Assembly: GCF_000820185.1 (NCBI RefSeq)
Contig: NZ_CDCA01000037.1
Coordinates: forward strand, 36,652-100,651
DNA from: Aeromonas tecta
GTDB taxonomy: Bacteria; Pseudomonadota; Gammaproteobacteria; Enterobacterales; Aeromonadaceae
DNA: 64,000 nt
Direction: 5' to 3'
Part shown: positions 18,040 to 26,307 of the stretch, in pieces
How positions within the stretch are numbered: position 1 is the first letter of the stretch
How the letters are laid out: every line of letters starts with the position of its first letter
Position numbers and translations under genes: made by a program
The notes under the pieces: model-generated
The model's input: only the letters and a program-made list of their open reading frames with translations
Database searches by the model: none
What the model was told of the DNA's origin: nothing

Positions 18040-18175
18040 CGTAGGAAGTGATTCATGATGAGGACTCTTAGCAACACCAGTCACGACGGTCCCCTGAGCG
18101 GAACCTCCTGCTGGTACAAAATCAGATCCAGCCCATAATCTGGAAAAAAGCACGCGAAGAGAGGGCCGACTTCAT

Positions 18176-18877
18176 ATGAAAACGCTACATGTGATACCCA
18201 TGGTCAGGAAAAATGGACTCACGCTGGTATGGCTGGGTATGGCCGTAACCATTACTATGATTTTTATACTTTTTTTACTCCGTGAACAACCACTAATCCC
18301 GGCCGTCATCGGTCTGTTGGCTGGCTTGATGATGGCTTTTATCGGTATATCAAAGTTAGCAGAGCCTCGATTAAGTCTCTCCCTTTGTCACGATTGTCTG
18401 CAATATCACCATAAATACGGGGGTTGGATCCTGAAATGGGGAAATATCCAGCGAATTGACCAGCCTCGTATCCATTTAGGGTGGGATCTGGTTGCCCTGC
18501 CCTATATCGGTTTGAAAATTAAGGATTACGACGATTTTTTGACGTTGATCACACCCAGGCTGGCCGTGCGCCTGCTCACCGAGCAGCGGGCCGTGCTGCT
18601 GCAGGCGATGAAGAGCGAACAACCCGCCTGCCTGAGTGGCAGTTGTGGCGCCAGCCTGCTGGAGGGGGGCTTGCTGGAGGAGAGTCGTTTTCGCTCCCCC
18701 TCCGGCCAGCGCTATGAGGGCGTCATCGCCATGCTGGGCAATCGCATGGCGCGTCTGCGCGACTTGCTGGGGTATGATCTGCTGGTGCCCGATAACAGCC
18801 TGGACAGGGAGCCTGCCGAATTTATCCGTTTATTGAACCAATATCGACGGGAGTCGAATCTAATCCAGATCAATTAA
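18176..18877 (+). CDS. DUF2982 domain membrane protein
   Basis: The protein (233 aa) has two hydrophobic helices near the N-terminus (about residues 15-35 and 40-60) and a cytoplasmic C-terminal domain. It contains WGNIQRIDQPRIHLGWDLVALPYIGLKIKDYDDFL, which I recognise as the DUF2982 core found in vibrios, Shewanella and Aeromonas. Function is unknown. Its ATG is 137 bp from the PAS-GGDEF-EAL start on the opposite strand, so the two may share a control region. Confidence 0.75.
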   Translation: MKTLHVIPMVRKNGLTLVWLGMAVTITMIFILFLLREQPLIPAVIGLLAGLMMAFIGISKLAEPRLSLSLCHDCLQYHHKYGGWILKWGNIQRIDQPRIHLGWDLVALPYIGLKIKDYDDFLTLITPRLAVRLLTEQRAVLLQAMKSEQPACLSGSCGASLLEGGLLEESRFRSPSGQRYEGVIAMLGNRMARLRDLLGYDLLVPDNSLDREPAEFIRLLNQYRRESNLIQIN

Positions 18878-18895
18878 ACGCCGGATTGCGCTTGC

Positions 18896-18930
18896 CAAGC
18901 CAGGCGACTCTTCATAAGGTCGCTGGCTTG
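18896..18930 (+). terminator. Stem-loop after DUF2982 gene
   Basis: CAAGCCAGGCGAC (18896-18908) pairs with GTCGCTGGCTTG (18919-18930) with one bulged G and a 10-nt loop. The T-tract is poor, so it is a probable but weak terminator between this gene and the next LysR gene. Confidence 0.5.
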
Positions 18931-18959
18931 TTACATTCAGAACACCCCTTATACCGCTT

Positions 18960-19898
18960 ATGAAGTACATCGAAGAGTTCTATCTGTTCGTCAAGGTGGT
19001 GCAAGAGGGCGGTTTCTCCCACGCCGCAGCCGCGCTGGGCATGCCGACCGGCACCATCAGTCGACGTATTTCTCAGCTGGAAGAGCAGCTTGGCTGCACC
19101 TTGCTGCACAGATCCACCCGCAAGCTGCGCCTCACCGACGAGGGTCTGCGCTACTACGAACGCCTGTGCACCCCGCTGGCCGACATAGAGCAGGCGACCG
19201 GCGAGATCCAGGGTCAGGACGCCGACATCTGCGGGGTGATCCGCCTCGCAGCCCCCATCGCGCTCTCCAACACCATATTGATCGACATGCTGGCCGACTT
19301 CGGCTTGCGCTATCCCGGGGTACAGTTCGACATCAGCCAGACCAATGATCACCATCTGCTCAACGATCAGGACCGGGATCTGGTGTTCTTCAACGGCGAA
19401 CTGCCCCAGGCCCTGCCCAATGCGCTCTGCCTGGGTCACATCGAATATGGCCTGTTCGCCTCGCCGCTCTATCTGGAGAAGATGGGGATCCCCTCCCACC
19501 CGACCCAGCTGGAAGAACATGATCTCATCTATTGCTGGCCACACCAGCACTGGCAGCTGCTGGGACGGGATGAACAGATGGTGCCGATCAAGCGCGCCGC
19601 CCGGCTGACCGTGAATCAGACCCAGGCGGCTGTGCGCGCCGCGCGCCGCCACCTCGGCATCGTCAACGCCCCGCTGCACTACGTGTATCCCTTCCTGCAA
19701 GATGAGCAGCTGGTCGCCGTCTTGCCTGACTGGCGCTCCGGCCAGCGCCCCTTCTACATGCTGCGCTGCCAACCCCAGTTCACCCCATTGCGTGTTAAGA
19801 TGTTTGCCGAATTCGTCGAGAAATATTCCGCGCGTTACCGCAGTCATCAATGGGACTACCAATTTTCACCGGCAACTGCCCTGCCCCATTGCATCTGA
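18960..19898 (+). CDS. LysR family transcriptional regulator
   Basis: A DNA-binding regulator (312 aa) with an N-terminal winged HTH (FYLFVKVVQEGGFSHAAAALGMPTGTISRRISQLEEQLG) and a C-terminal effector domain. The form GTISRRISQLEEQL and STRKLRLTDEG is typical of the YafC/DsdC-like group of LysR proteins. It lies 53 bp upstream of a CheY-CheC fusion gene on the same strand, so it might be transcribed with it, though that spacing proves nothing. The target genes are unknown. Confidence 0.88.
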   Translation: MKYIEEFYLFVKVVQEGGFSHAAAALGMPTGTISRRISQLEEQLGCTLLHRSTRKLRLTDEGLRYYERLCTPLADIEQATGEIQGQDADICGVIRLAAPIALSNTILIDMLADFGLRYPGVQFDISQTNDHHLLNDQDRDLVFFNGELPQALPNALCLGHIEYGLFASPLYLEKMGIPSHPTQLEEHDLIYCWPHQHWQLLGRDEQMVPIKRAARLTVNQTQAAVRAARRHLGIVNAPLHYVYPFLQDEQLVAVLPDWRSGQRPFYMLRCQPQFTPLRVKMFAEFVEKYSARYRSHQWDYQFSPATALPHCI

Positions 19899-19951
19899 CG
19901 GTTGGTGGCTCACACTTAGCGCTACGCTCGTTGCACAGGCCAGCTAACACT

Positions 19952-20974
19952 ATGAATGTATTGATATGTGATGACTCGGGGTTTGCTCGAAAGCAGTTGG
20001 CAAGGGCGCTGCCTGCCGGTTGGAACATCACCCTGCACCAGGCGGCCGATGGTCTGGAAGGGGTTGAGCAGATCCTGATGGGGCATGGCGATCTGATCTT
20101 TCTGGATCTGACCATGCCAGAAATGGATGGCTACGGGGTACTGGAGACCCTCCAGCGAGAGGGATTGCGCAACAAGGTGATCGTGGTCTCCGGCGATATC
20201 CAGCCGGAAGCCTATCAACGTGTCATGGCGCTGGGTGCACTGGATTTCATAAAAAAGCCAGCCGCCCCCGAGACGCTGCGGGCGCTCCTCAGCCAACACG
20301 GTCTGTGGCAGGGGGCAACGCCGCCAACCAGCCACACCGCCGTCCCCACCCTTGGCCAGCCCCCGGCCGAGAGCCCCCTGCTGTTTACACCTGAGCTGCG
20401 TGACGTCTATCAGGAGCTCGCCAACGTCGCCATGGGCCAGGCCGCCGATCTGCTAGCCCGCCTGCTCGATGCCTTCGTGCTGCTGCCCATCCCGAACGCC
20501 AATGTGCTGGAGGTTTCCGAGCTGCACATGGCGCTCTCGGCCGCCGCCGAGTCGGGCACTCGCTCCGCCGTCTGTCAGGGCTTCATCGGCGCCGGCATCG
20601 CCGGCGAGGCGCTCATCTTGTTCCACGACGCCAGCTTCCAGGACTTGGCCCGGCTGATGGATCACCAGGGCCCGCTGGATCACAACGCCGAGCTGGAGCT
20701 GCTGATGGATACCGCCAACGTGCTGATCGGCGCCTTCCTGCGCGGCTACGCCAGCCAGCTCGATACCCCCTTCAGCCAAGGCCACCCCGTGGTGCTCGGC
20801 CAGCACAGACCCATCGAGGATCTCATCCACACCAACAAGAGCCGCTGGCGCCGCACCTTGGCCATCGAGATCAACTACCGGATCCAGGGATACGCGGTGC
20901 AGTGCGACCTGCTGCTGCTGTTTACCGAAGATTCCATTGCCACCATGAACAACAAGATCATGCATATGCTCTAG
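19952..20974 (+). CDS. CheY-like receiver fused to CheC-type phosphatase domain
   Basis: The protein (340 aa) has a receiver domain at residues 1-120 with the acidic pair DD (7-8), phospho-acceptor Asp52 in FLDLTMPEMDG, Ser80 and Lys101/102 before Pro. After a Pro-rich linker (about 121-145) comes a CheC/CheX-like domain. Its two phosphatase helices read ELANVAMG (Glu155, Asn158) and DTANVLIG (Asp253, Asn256), so the second site has Asp in place of the usual Glu. CheC-family proteins dephosphorylate CheY-P; here the domain may act on its own receiver or on another. I chose ATG 19952 because it begins the receiver fold (MNVLICDDSG). A small PAS protein follows. Confidence 0.85.
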   Translation: MNVLICDDSGFARKQLARALPAGWNITLHQAADGLEGVEQILMGHGDLIFLDLTMPEMDGYGVLETLQREGLRNKVIVVSGDIQPEAYQRVMALGALDFIKKPAAPETLRALLSQHGLWQGATPPTSHTAVPTLGQPPAESPLLFTPELRDVYQELANVAMGQAADLLARLLDAFVLLPIPNANVLEVSELHMALSAAAESGTRSAVCQGFIGAGIAGEALILFHDASFQDLARLMDHQGPLDHNAELELLMDTANVLIGAFLRGYASQLDTPFSQGHPVVLGQHRPIEDLIHTNKSRWRRTLAIEINYRIQGYAVQCDLLLLFTEDSIATMNNKIMHML

Positions 20975-21044
20975 CGATTTGCTGTCGATGCCATCGCCAA
21001 CATCTATAAAACAACAAAATCATGCACATGCCCTAGGAGTGACC

Positions 21045-21476
21045 ATGGAAATCCGTGAATTTCATTGGCTGATGAACATAGTCCAGAACCTGGACGTGGG
21101 GCTGGTGGTGCTCGACAAGGAGTACAGGGTGCAGGTGTGGAATGGCTTCATGGAGAGCCATAGCAGTCGCTTGGCCGGTGAGGTGCGCGATCAGGTACTG
21201 TTCGATCTCTTCCCGGACGTCGACAGGGCCTGGCTGGAACGCAAGGCCAACATGGTGTTCAAGCTCAACAACCGCGCCTTCAGCACCTGGGAGCAGCGCC
21301 CCTACCTGCTGCGCTTCTCCAACTACCGCCCCATCACCGGCTCGGCGCCCCACATGTATCAGAACCTGACGCTGGTGCCCCTTGCCGATTTCAGCGGTCA
21401 AGTGACCCATCTGGCCATCATGATCTACGACGCGACCGACGAAGCCATGTTGATGATGGGTCAACGCCAGGGTTGA
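21045..21476 (+). CDS. Small single PAS-domain protein
   Basis: The protein (143 aa) is essentially one PAS domain: MNIVQNLDVGLVVLDKEYRVQVWNGFMESHS is the typical PAS N-terminal strand-helix pattern, and the rest (NYRPITGSAPHMYQNLTLVPLAD, THLAIMIYDATDE) forms the core sheet. No output domain is attached. AGGAG lies 5 nt before ATG 21045, and the gene follows the CheY-CheC fusion by 70 nt and ends at a strong terminator, so the two look like a two-gene signalling unit. The ligand is unknown. Confidence 0.8.
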   Translation: MEIREFHWLMNIVQNLDVGLVVLDKEYRVQVWNGFMESHSSRLAGEVRDQVLFDLFPDVDRAWLERKANMVFKLNNRAFSTWEQRPYLLRFSNYRPITGSAPHMYQNLTLVPLADFSGQVTHLAIMIYDATDEAMLMMGQRQG

Positions 21477-21504
21477 ATCGGCTGCCTGATGTATCCTGAT
21501 GCAA

Positions 21505-21534
21505 AAAGAAGGGCGCTTATGAGCGCCCTTCTTT
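21505..21534. terminator. Bidirectional terminator, PAS gene / ltaE
   Basis: A perfect 13-bp stem, AAAGAAGGGCGCT (21505-21517) and AGCGCCCTTCTTT (21522-21534), with a TATG loop between convergent genes. Confidence 0.9.
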
Positions 21535-21555
21535 CATCTGTCGTCGTGGCCAGGC

Positions 21556-22572
21556 TTAGCGCCCCAGATACTCAGTGAAGGCATCGATCACCTCTTCGAT
21601 GTCGTCATCATTGATCTGCAGGTGGGTCACCAGCCGCAGTTCGCCATAACCCGAGAAGAGGATGCCGCGCTCCTTCATAAAGGCAAGCAAGGGGGCGCTC
21701 TCACCCGATGTCAGCCGTAGGAACACCATATTGGTCTGCACCTGAGCGAGATCCAGCGCTATGCCTGGCAGCGCCGCCAGTGCCTCGGCCAGCCGTTTGG
21801 CCCGGCGATGATCATCTGCCAGCCTCGCCACGTGCTGTTCCAGCGCAAACAGACCCGCCTGCGCCAAAACACCCGCCTGGCGCATGCCGCCCCCCAGCAT
21901 CTTGCGCAGCCGCCTGGCCCGGGCGATAACATGGTGCGCCCCCACCAGCAGCGATCCGACCGGTGCCCCCAGCCCCTTGGAGAGGCAGATGGAGACGCTG
22001 TCGAAAGGCGCGGCGATCGCCGCCACCGTCTGACCACTCGCCACCACCGCATTGAACAGGCGGGCACCATCCAGATGCAGTTGCAGGCCCTGACTGTCGG
22101 CGAAAGCACGCATCTCGTACAGATAAGGCAGTGGCAGCACCTTGCCGTTGTGGGTGTTCTCGAGGCAGATAAGCCGGGTCTGGGCGAAGTGAGCATCATC
22201 GGGTGCAATCGCCGCCTTTACATCGGCCAGCGCCAGGGTGCCATCGGCCTGCATGGCCACTGGTTGCAGGGCCACCGAGCCCAGCACGGCACTGCCTTGC
22301 GCCTCATAGCGGTAGATGTGGGCGGCGTTGCCGAGCACGGCCCCTTCCCCGCGCTGGCAATGGCTCATCACCGCCAGCAGGTTGGACATGGTGCCCGATG
22401 GCACAAACAGCGCTGCGTCCTTGCCGAGCAGCTCGGCAGCACGGCGTTCCAGCGCGTTGACACTGGGGTCTTCCCCATAAACATCATCGCCAACCTCGGC
22501 GTGCAACATGCTCTGGCGCATGGCATCCGTGGGTTGGGTGACGGTATCACTTCGTAAATCGATATAGCGCAT
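21556..22572 (-). CDS. ltaE: Low-specificity L-threonine aldolase
   Basis: A PLP enzyme (338 aa) that cleaves L-threonine and L-allo-threonine to glycine and acetaldehyde. The N-terminus [15 protein letters not shown] is the family start, [10 protein letters not shown] carries the PLP-ring Asp-Arg pair, and the Schiff-base lysine lies in [27 protein letters not shown] is also conserved. Length matches E. coli LtaE (333 aa). An SDR gene lies 90 nt upstream on the same strand, so co-transcription is possible. Confidence 0.95.
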   Translation of the reverse strand: MRYIDLRSDTVTQPTDAMRQSMLHAEVGDDVYGEDPSVNALERRAAELLGKDAALFVPSGTMSNLLAVMSHCQRGEGAVLGNAAHIYRYEAQGSAVLGSVALQPVAMQADGTLALADVKAAIAPDDAHFAQTRLICLENTHNGKVLPLPYLYEMRAFADSQGLQLHLDGARLFNAVVASGQTVAAIAAPFDSVSICLSKGLGAPVGSLLVGAHHVIARARRLRKMLGGGMRQAGVLAQAGLFALEQHVARLADDHRRAKRLAEALAALPGIALDLAQVQTNMVFLRLTSGESAPLLAFMKERGILFSGYGELRLVTHLQINDDDIEEVIDAFTEYLGR

Positions 22573-22662
22573 GAGATCCCTCCTGAGGCAGGAGGATGAC
22601 GTTAGCCAGCCGAGACGGGCTTGGCAAGCGAGGTCTTTCTGGAATGTGAGCCCGGTGACGGC

Positions 22663-23385
22663 TCACCAGGGCAGTGCGCGCCCCTGCAAATCCATAAAGG
22701 TGCCAGATTGCGCCAGCGACAAGCCTGCGATGAGATCCAGCAGTCGGGGGGCGACCAGGGCGGGATCCTGCAGGCGGCCCGGCTCTATCTCGTGCAGGAA
22801 GGGTTGTTGCATGGGGGTATTCATGGGCCCGGGGTGGACGGTGACCACACCCGCCAAGGGGAAGCGCCCGGTCCACTCGGCGGCCAGGATCCTGGCCCCC
22901 ATGTTGAGGGCGGCCTTGCTCATCCGGTAGCTATAGCGGCTGGCCGAGTGGTGATGACCGGCTTCATGGTTCCCCAGACTGCCCGCCAGATCGGAAATAG
23001 AGCATAGCCACAGGCGGGAATCCGGGCTCATCCGCCGACTGAGATTGGCACCGAGCGCCAGGTGCGGCCAGGCGTTGGCCTGCAGGCTCTCTGCCAGCCA
23101 CTGGGGATTGACCTCCTCCACCCACCGTTCCGGCATGCTGCTGAGATCGTGCAGGAGGCCGATGGTGTTGATCACCACGTGCGGCAGGGTGTCCCCATCA
23201 TAAAGGGTGAACAGAGCCTCGAAGGAGAGCGGATCCACCTCCTGCAGCGGGAAAAAACGAACCGGATCCAGCCCCTTTGGCAACTGCCTGCCCGCCAACT
23301 GCCACTCCTCGCCACGGGCGGCCAGCTCCCGCGCGAGCGCCGTGCCCAATCCACCACTGCCCAGGATCAGATAGCCCATCTCCAT
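22663..23385 (-). CDS. Short-chain dehydrogenase/reductase (SDR)
   Basis: A probable NAD(P)-dependent oxidoreductase (240 aa). The N-terminal cofactor motif is GSGGLGTALA, a variant of the usual TGxxxGxG. The catalytic Tyr-Lys appears as YSYRMSKAAL, preceded by Ser in LCSISDLAGS, and TVHPGPMNTPM follows as in C-signal/CsgA-like SDRs. Substrate unknown. It lies between ltaE and a small HTH regulator on the same strand. Confidence 0.82.
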   Translation of the reverse strand: MEMGYLILGSGGLGTALARELAARGEEWQLAGRQLPKGLDPVRFFPLQEVDPLSFEALFTLYDGDTLPHVVINTIGLLHDLSSMPERWVEEVNPQWLAESLQANAWPHLALGANLSRRMSPDSRLWLCSISDLAGSLGNHEAGHHHSASRYSYRMSKAALNMGARILAAEWTGRFPLAGVVTVHPGPMNTPMQQPFLHEIEPGRLQDPALVAPRLLDLIAGLSLAQSGTFMDLQGRALPW

Positions 23386-23460
23386 GTCCTTGGATTTGCT
23401 GTTTGTTTAGAGGGTATCAGAATAATGGCCTGCCGCAGGCCAGGCCACCGCTCGTCGCAC

Positions 23461-23868
23461 TCAAGCTTCGTCCAGATGGCGACCAAATTCACGTGCCCGC
23501 GCCAGGTCCAGAAAGCCGTCTGCCTGCTTGTGGCTGCGCAAAAACTGATAATAGGCGAGCAGGGTAACGAGCTGATCCTCATCGGGTAATGCCTGTTCGG
23601 GATTCCGCTCCTGCAGCAGCAGACTGGCTGCAGCCAACGCTTCCCTGTCGACCACCTCGGCCTGACGATAGAGATAGCCGCAACCTGTTGCGAGCCACTC
23701 CAGCGAGCAGTTGGCCCCCATGGCAATCTGGTTGGCCTTGCCAAGACCGGGCTCGGCCCCCTTCAAATATTTACGCAGCAGCGCCTCGCTCAACCCGACC
23801 TTGCGGGCGAAGGCACTGACGCTGCCCTCCCCGATCAGGCTCTGCAGCCTGGCGGCAAATCCGTCCAT
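23461..23868 (-). CDS. Small HTH regulator, phage-repressor-like
   Basis: A 135-aa protein with an N-terminal helix-turn-helix: FAARLQSLIGEGSVSAFARKVGLSEALLRKYLKG, then NQIAMGANCSLEWLATGCG, which matches Mu/lambdoid-style XRE repressors. The C-terminal half is acidic and helical with no recognised domain. ATG 23868 has AGGAG 8 nt upstream; the frame upstream of it is leader. It diverges from an aldo/keto reductase gene and may control it or itself. No other phage genes are nearby. Confidence 0.78.
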   Translation of the reverse strand: MDGFAARLQSLIGEGSVSAFARKVGLSEALLRKYLKGAEPGLGKANQIAMGANCSLEWLATGCGYLYRQAEVVDREALAAASLLLQERNPEQALPDEDQLVTLLAYYQFLRSHKQADGFLDLARAREFGRHLDEA

Positions 23869-23893
23869 CAAACACTCTCCTGTCTCTATTTCC

Positions 23894-23907
23894 CGAACCA
23901 GAGTTCG
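23894..23907. promoter_or_regulatory. Dyad near HTH regulator start
   Basis: The inverted repeat CGAAC-caga-GTTCG lies 26 bp upstream of the HTH regulator start, in the 130-bp divergent region shared with the aldo/keto reductase gene. It is a plausible autoregulatory operator, inferred from position only. Confidence 0.4.
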
Positions 23908-23998
23908 AATTAGCGAGGCGCGCATTATTGCCATGTCCGGCAGAAGAGACCAAGATGCTGGCAGCATTTATTCTGCCTTTATCTGCCTAGGAGTCATC

Positions 23999-24898
23999 AT
24001 GTCCGTATCTCGTCTTGCCCTGCACGCCGAAGGCCCGACCTTCTCCCGCCTCATCATGGGCTACTGGCGTCTGATGGAGTGGCAACTCTCCCCGGCCGCC
24101 CTGCTGGATCTGATGAAGTACCACCTGGATTTGGGGGTGACCACCATCGATCACGCCGACATCTATGGCGGCTATCAGTGTGAAGCAGCATTCGGCCAGG
24201 CCCTGCGTCTCGAGCCCTCCCTGCGCAATCGGATGGAGCTCGTCAGCAAGTGCGGCATCGCCCTCACCGCCAAGCCGGAGCATGCGCTCAATCACTACAA
24301 CACCGGCAAGGCGCACATCATCGCCAGCGCCGAGGCCTCCTTGCAAAAACTCGGCACCGACCATCTGGACTTGCTGCTAATCCACCGCCCAGATCCCTTG
24401 CTCGATGCCGATGAGGTCGCCGATGCCTTCATCACCTTGAAGCAGGCGGGCAAGATCAAGCACGCCGGCGTCTCCAACTTCACCCCCCGCCAGTTCGAGC
24501 TGCTGCAATCGCGCCTCTCCTTCCCGCTGGTCACCAACCAGCTGGAGATCTCGCCGCTTCATCAAGACAGCACCCTGGATGGCACTCTGGATCAATGCCA
24601 GCAACTGCGCATCAAGCCGATGGCCTGGTCCTGCCTCGGCGGTGGCCGGTTGTTCAACGATCCCGCCTTTGGCGTGCTGCGCGCCGAACTCGAGCAGATC
24701 CGCCAGGAAGTGGGGGCCCAGACCATAGAGCAGATTGTATACGCCTGGGTGATGATGTTGCCGAGCCAGCCGCTGCCGCTCATCGGCTCCGGCAAGCGCG
24801 AGCGGATCGCCGCCGCCGTGGCCGCCGAGTCCATCGTGCTCAACCGTCAACAGTGGTTCCGCATCCGCAAGGCCGCGCTTGGCTACGACGTACCCTGA
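23999..24898 (+). CDS. Aldo/keto reductase, YdhF-like
   Basis: A probable NADPH-dependent oxidoreductase (299 aa) with a TIM-barrel fold. The catalytic tetrad region includes TTIDHADIYGGY (Asp and Tyr) and SKCGI (Lys). GKIKHAGVSNFTPRQFELL and PLPLIGSGKRERI are family signatures, the latter binding the cofactor phosphate. The length and N-terminus fit E. coli YdhF (298 aa). AGGAG precedes the ATG. Substrate is unknown. It diverges from a small HTH regulator. Confidence 0.9.
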   Translation: MSVSRLALHAEGPTFSRLIMGYWRLMEWQLSPAALLDLMKYHLDLGVTTIDHADIYGGYQCEAAFGQALRLEPSLRNRMELVSKCGIALTAKPEHALNHYNTGKAHIIASAEASLQKLGTDHLDLLLIHRPDPLLDADEVADAFITLKQAGKIKHAGVSNFTPRQFELLQSRLSFPLVTNQLEISPLHQDSTLDGTLDQCQQLRIKPMAWSCLGGGRLFNDPAFGVLRAELEQIRQEVGAQTIEQIVYAWVMMLPSQPLPLIGSGKRERIAAAVAAESIVLNRQQWFRIRKAALGYDVP

Positions 24899-24931
24899 TC
24901 CCGGCATGCGCTGACGAGCAGTGACAACAAG

Positions 24932-24961
24932 GCGGTGTGGCGTCATCCATACCGCTTTTTG
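24932..24961 (+). terminator. Terminator of aldo/keto reductase gene
   Basis: GCGGTGTGG (24932-24940) pairs with CCATACCGC (24947-24955) with one G:U pair and a 6-nt loop, followed by TTTTT. Confidence 0.8.
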
Positions 24962-25021
24962 TATGTGAGAGCTAACGCCTCATCGCCAGCCCCATCTCGC
25001 CGGCATCGCAGCACACAAACA

Positions 25022-25051
25022 AAAACGGCATGGAGTTATCCATGCCGTTTT
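25022..25051. terminator. Bidirectional terminator, RRM gene
   Basis: A perfect 13-bp stem, AAAACGGCATGGA (25022-25034) and TCCATGCCGTTTT (25039-25051), with a GTTA loop just after the RRM-protein stop on the leftward strand. Confidence 0.9.
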
Positions 25052-25067
25052 ACGTTATCGAGACGAC

Positions 25068-25346
25068 TCAACGATGGCGCTGGGGGCGACCACGAGGTGC
25101 ATCTGTCTTCGGTTTGGCCTGATTGACTGTGATGGTGCGGCCGCCTATTTCGGTGCCATGCAACCCGGCGATGGCCTTCTCGGCATCCCCGTTGACAGGC
25201 ATTTCAATGAAGCCAAATCCCTTGGACTGACCGGTATCGCGGTCGATGATGATATCGACCTTCTCTACCTCTCCAAATTGGCTGAACACATTTGTCAGTT
25301 CGTCGGCCGTCATCCGGTACGACAGATTACCTACGTAAATCTTCAT
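25068..25346 (-). CDS. RRM-domain RNA-binding protein
   Basis: A 92-aa protein made of one RNA recognition motif and a short basic tail. RNP2 is IYVGNL (residues 3-8) and RNP1 is KGFGFIEM (about 42-49), both with the aromatic residues that stack on RNA bases. The tail (AKPKTDAPRGRPQRHR) is Arg-rich. Bacterial single-RRM proteins are thought to act as RNA chaperones and some are cold-induced; the role here is not shown. I chose the ATG at 25346 (MKIYVGNL); ATG 25355 adds three residues. Its leader of up to about 215 nt contains a near-perfect inverted repeat. Confidence 0.92.
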   Translation of the reverse strand: MKIYVGNLSYRMTADELTNVFSQFGEVEKVDIIIDRDTGQSKGFGFIEMPVNGDAEKAIAGLHGTEIGGRTITVNQAKPKTDAPRGRPQRHR

Positions 25347-25425
25347 GCCATCCACTCTCGATTCAAGGTGCCTTATCTATGCATCCACCAGCCTGGAAGT
25401 AAGGGCACAACCCCCATGCCGGACC

Positions 25426-25448
25426 TGCCATGGCATCATGCCGTGGCA
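25426..25448. promoter_or_regulatory. Inverted repeat in RRM gene leader
   Basis: TGCCATGGCAT (25426-25436) and ATGCCGTGGCA (25438-25448) form an 11-bp dyad with one mismatch around a single C. It lies about 80-100 nt upstream of the RRM-protein start. It could be a protein-binding operator or a leader hairpin. Confidence 0.45.
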
Positions 25449-25563
25449 CTCCCCACCCCGTAACCCAAGTCCTTGATCTCTTGGACTAACCGAGCAGGAA
25501 AGATCAATTCGAATCAGAGGCAGTATCCGAGCTTTATGGCAAGTTGTCGAGAAAATAGTCAGA

Positions 25564-26106
25564 TCAGGCGGGTTGCAGCGCAGCCAGGATCCCGTTGAGG
25601 GCACGGCGACTGTGCCAGGCTCGCTTAAAGCCGAAACGGTAGATGCCGGGCGCCACCTCATGAGTGCCTTCCCGGGCCAGGCCTAGCAACGCCGTGGTCT
25701 TGGCCAGGGTATCGGCATCCAGCGCCAGATCCAGACTGAAGTCGAGCCATTGGCCATCGTGCCCCACCTTGCGATCTCGCTCGATGCCAACGAGCGCCGC
25801 TCTGGGCAATGCCAGCGCCTGGTCATTGCCGCCGTTGAGCAGATAGATATGTTGCTCATCCCAGGCAAGCTCGGCCAACCGCCAGCGCTGCCAATTGCGC
25901 GGCAACACCATCATCAGCAGCACTATGCCGCCAAACACCAGACCGACCCAGGGCAGTAGCCCCATCTCGGGATAACCCAGCGCAATAGCAGCCACCACTG
26001 TCCCCAGACTCGCCAGCAGCAGGCTGGCCATGACCCCATAGAAGCGCCCTGCCGGGGGCATCAACCAGCATATGTCCGCCTGCGCTGCCAGTTCACTGAC
26101 CCTCAT
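25564..26106 (-). CDS. Uncharacterised inner-membrane protein
   Basis: A 180-aa protein I cannot assign to a family. It has two adjacent hydrophobic helices (about residues 22-44 and 50-67), then a soluble domain with [25 protein letters not shown] and a C-terminal basic segment (GFKRAWHSRRALNGILAAL). The layout, two helices followed by a PH-like beta-rich domain, recalls small bacterial-PH-domain membrane proteins, but this is only a guess. It stands alone between the RRM gene and divergent mepA. Confidence 0.65.
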   Translation of the reverse strand: MRVSELAAQADICWLMPPAGRFYGVMASLLLASLGTVVAAIALGYPEMGLLPWVGLVFGGIVLLMMVLPRNWQRWRLAELAWDEQHIYLLNGGNDQALALPRAALVGIERDRKVGHDGQWLDFSLDLALDADTLAKTTALLGLAREGTHEVAPGIYRFGFKRAWHSRRALNGILAALQPA

Positions 26107-26307
26107 CTTTCACTCCTTTACTCAATTGTCGCAACCAGACTGTATTTGGGTTGCCGCATACTTGTTGCCGCGCATTGTGCGCAAGCCCCCCGCTCGTTGC
26201 AACTCGCTTGGCAGGGCGGATGACGACCGGGGGAGTCTGTTGATATGATTGAGGTTATCTGAGCCCACACTCAAGCCCGCCTTCGGGGCGTTACTGCCGG
26301 GAGTCTC

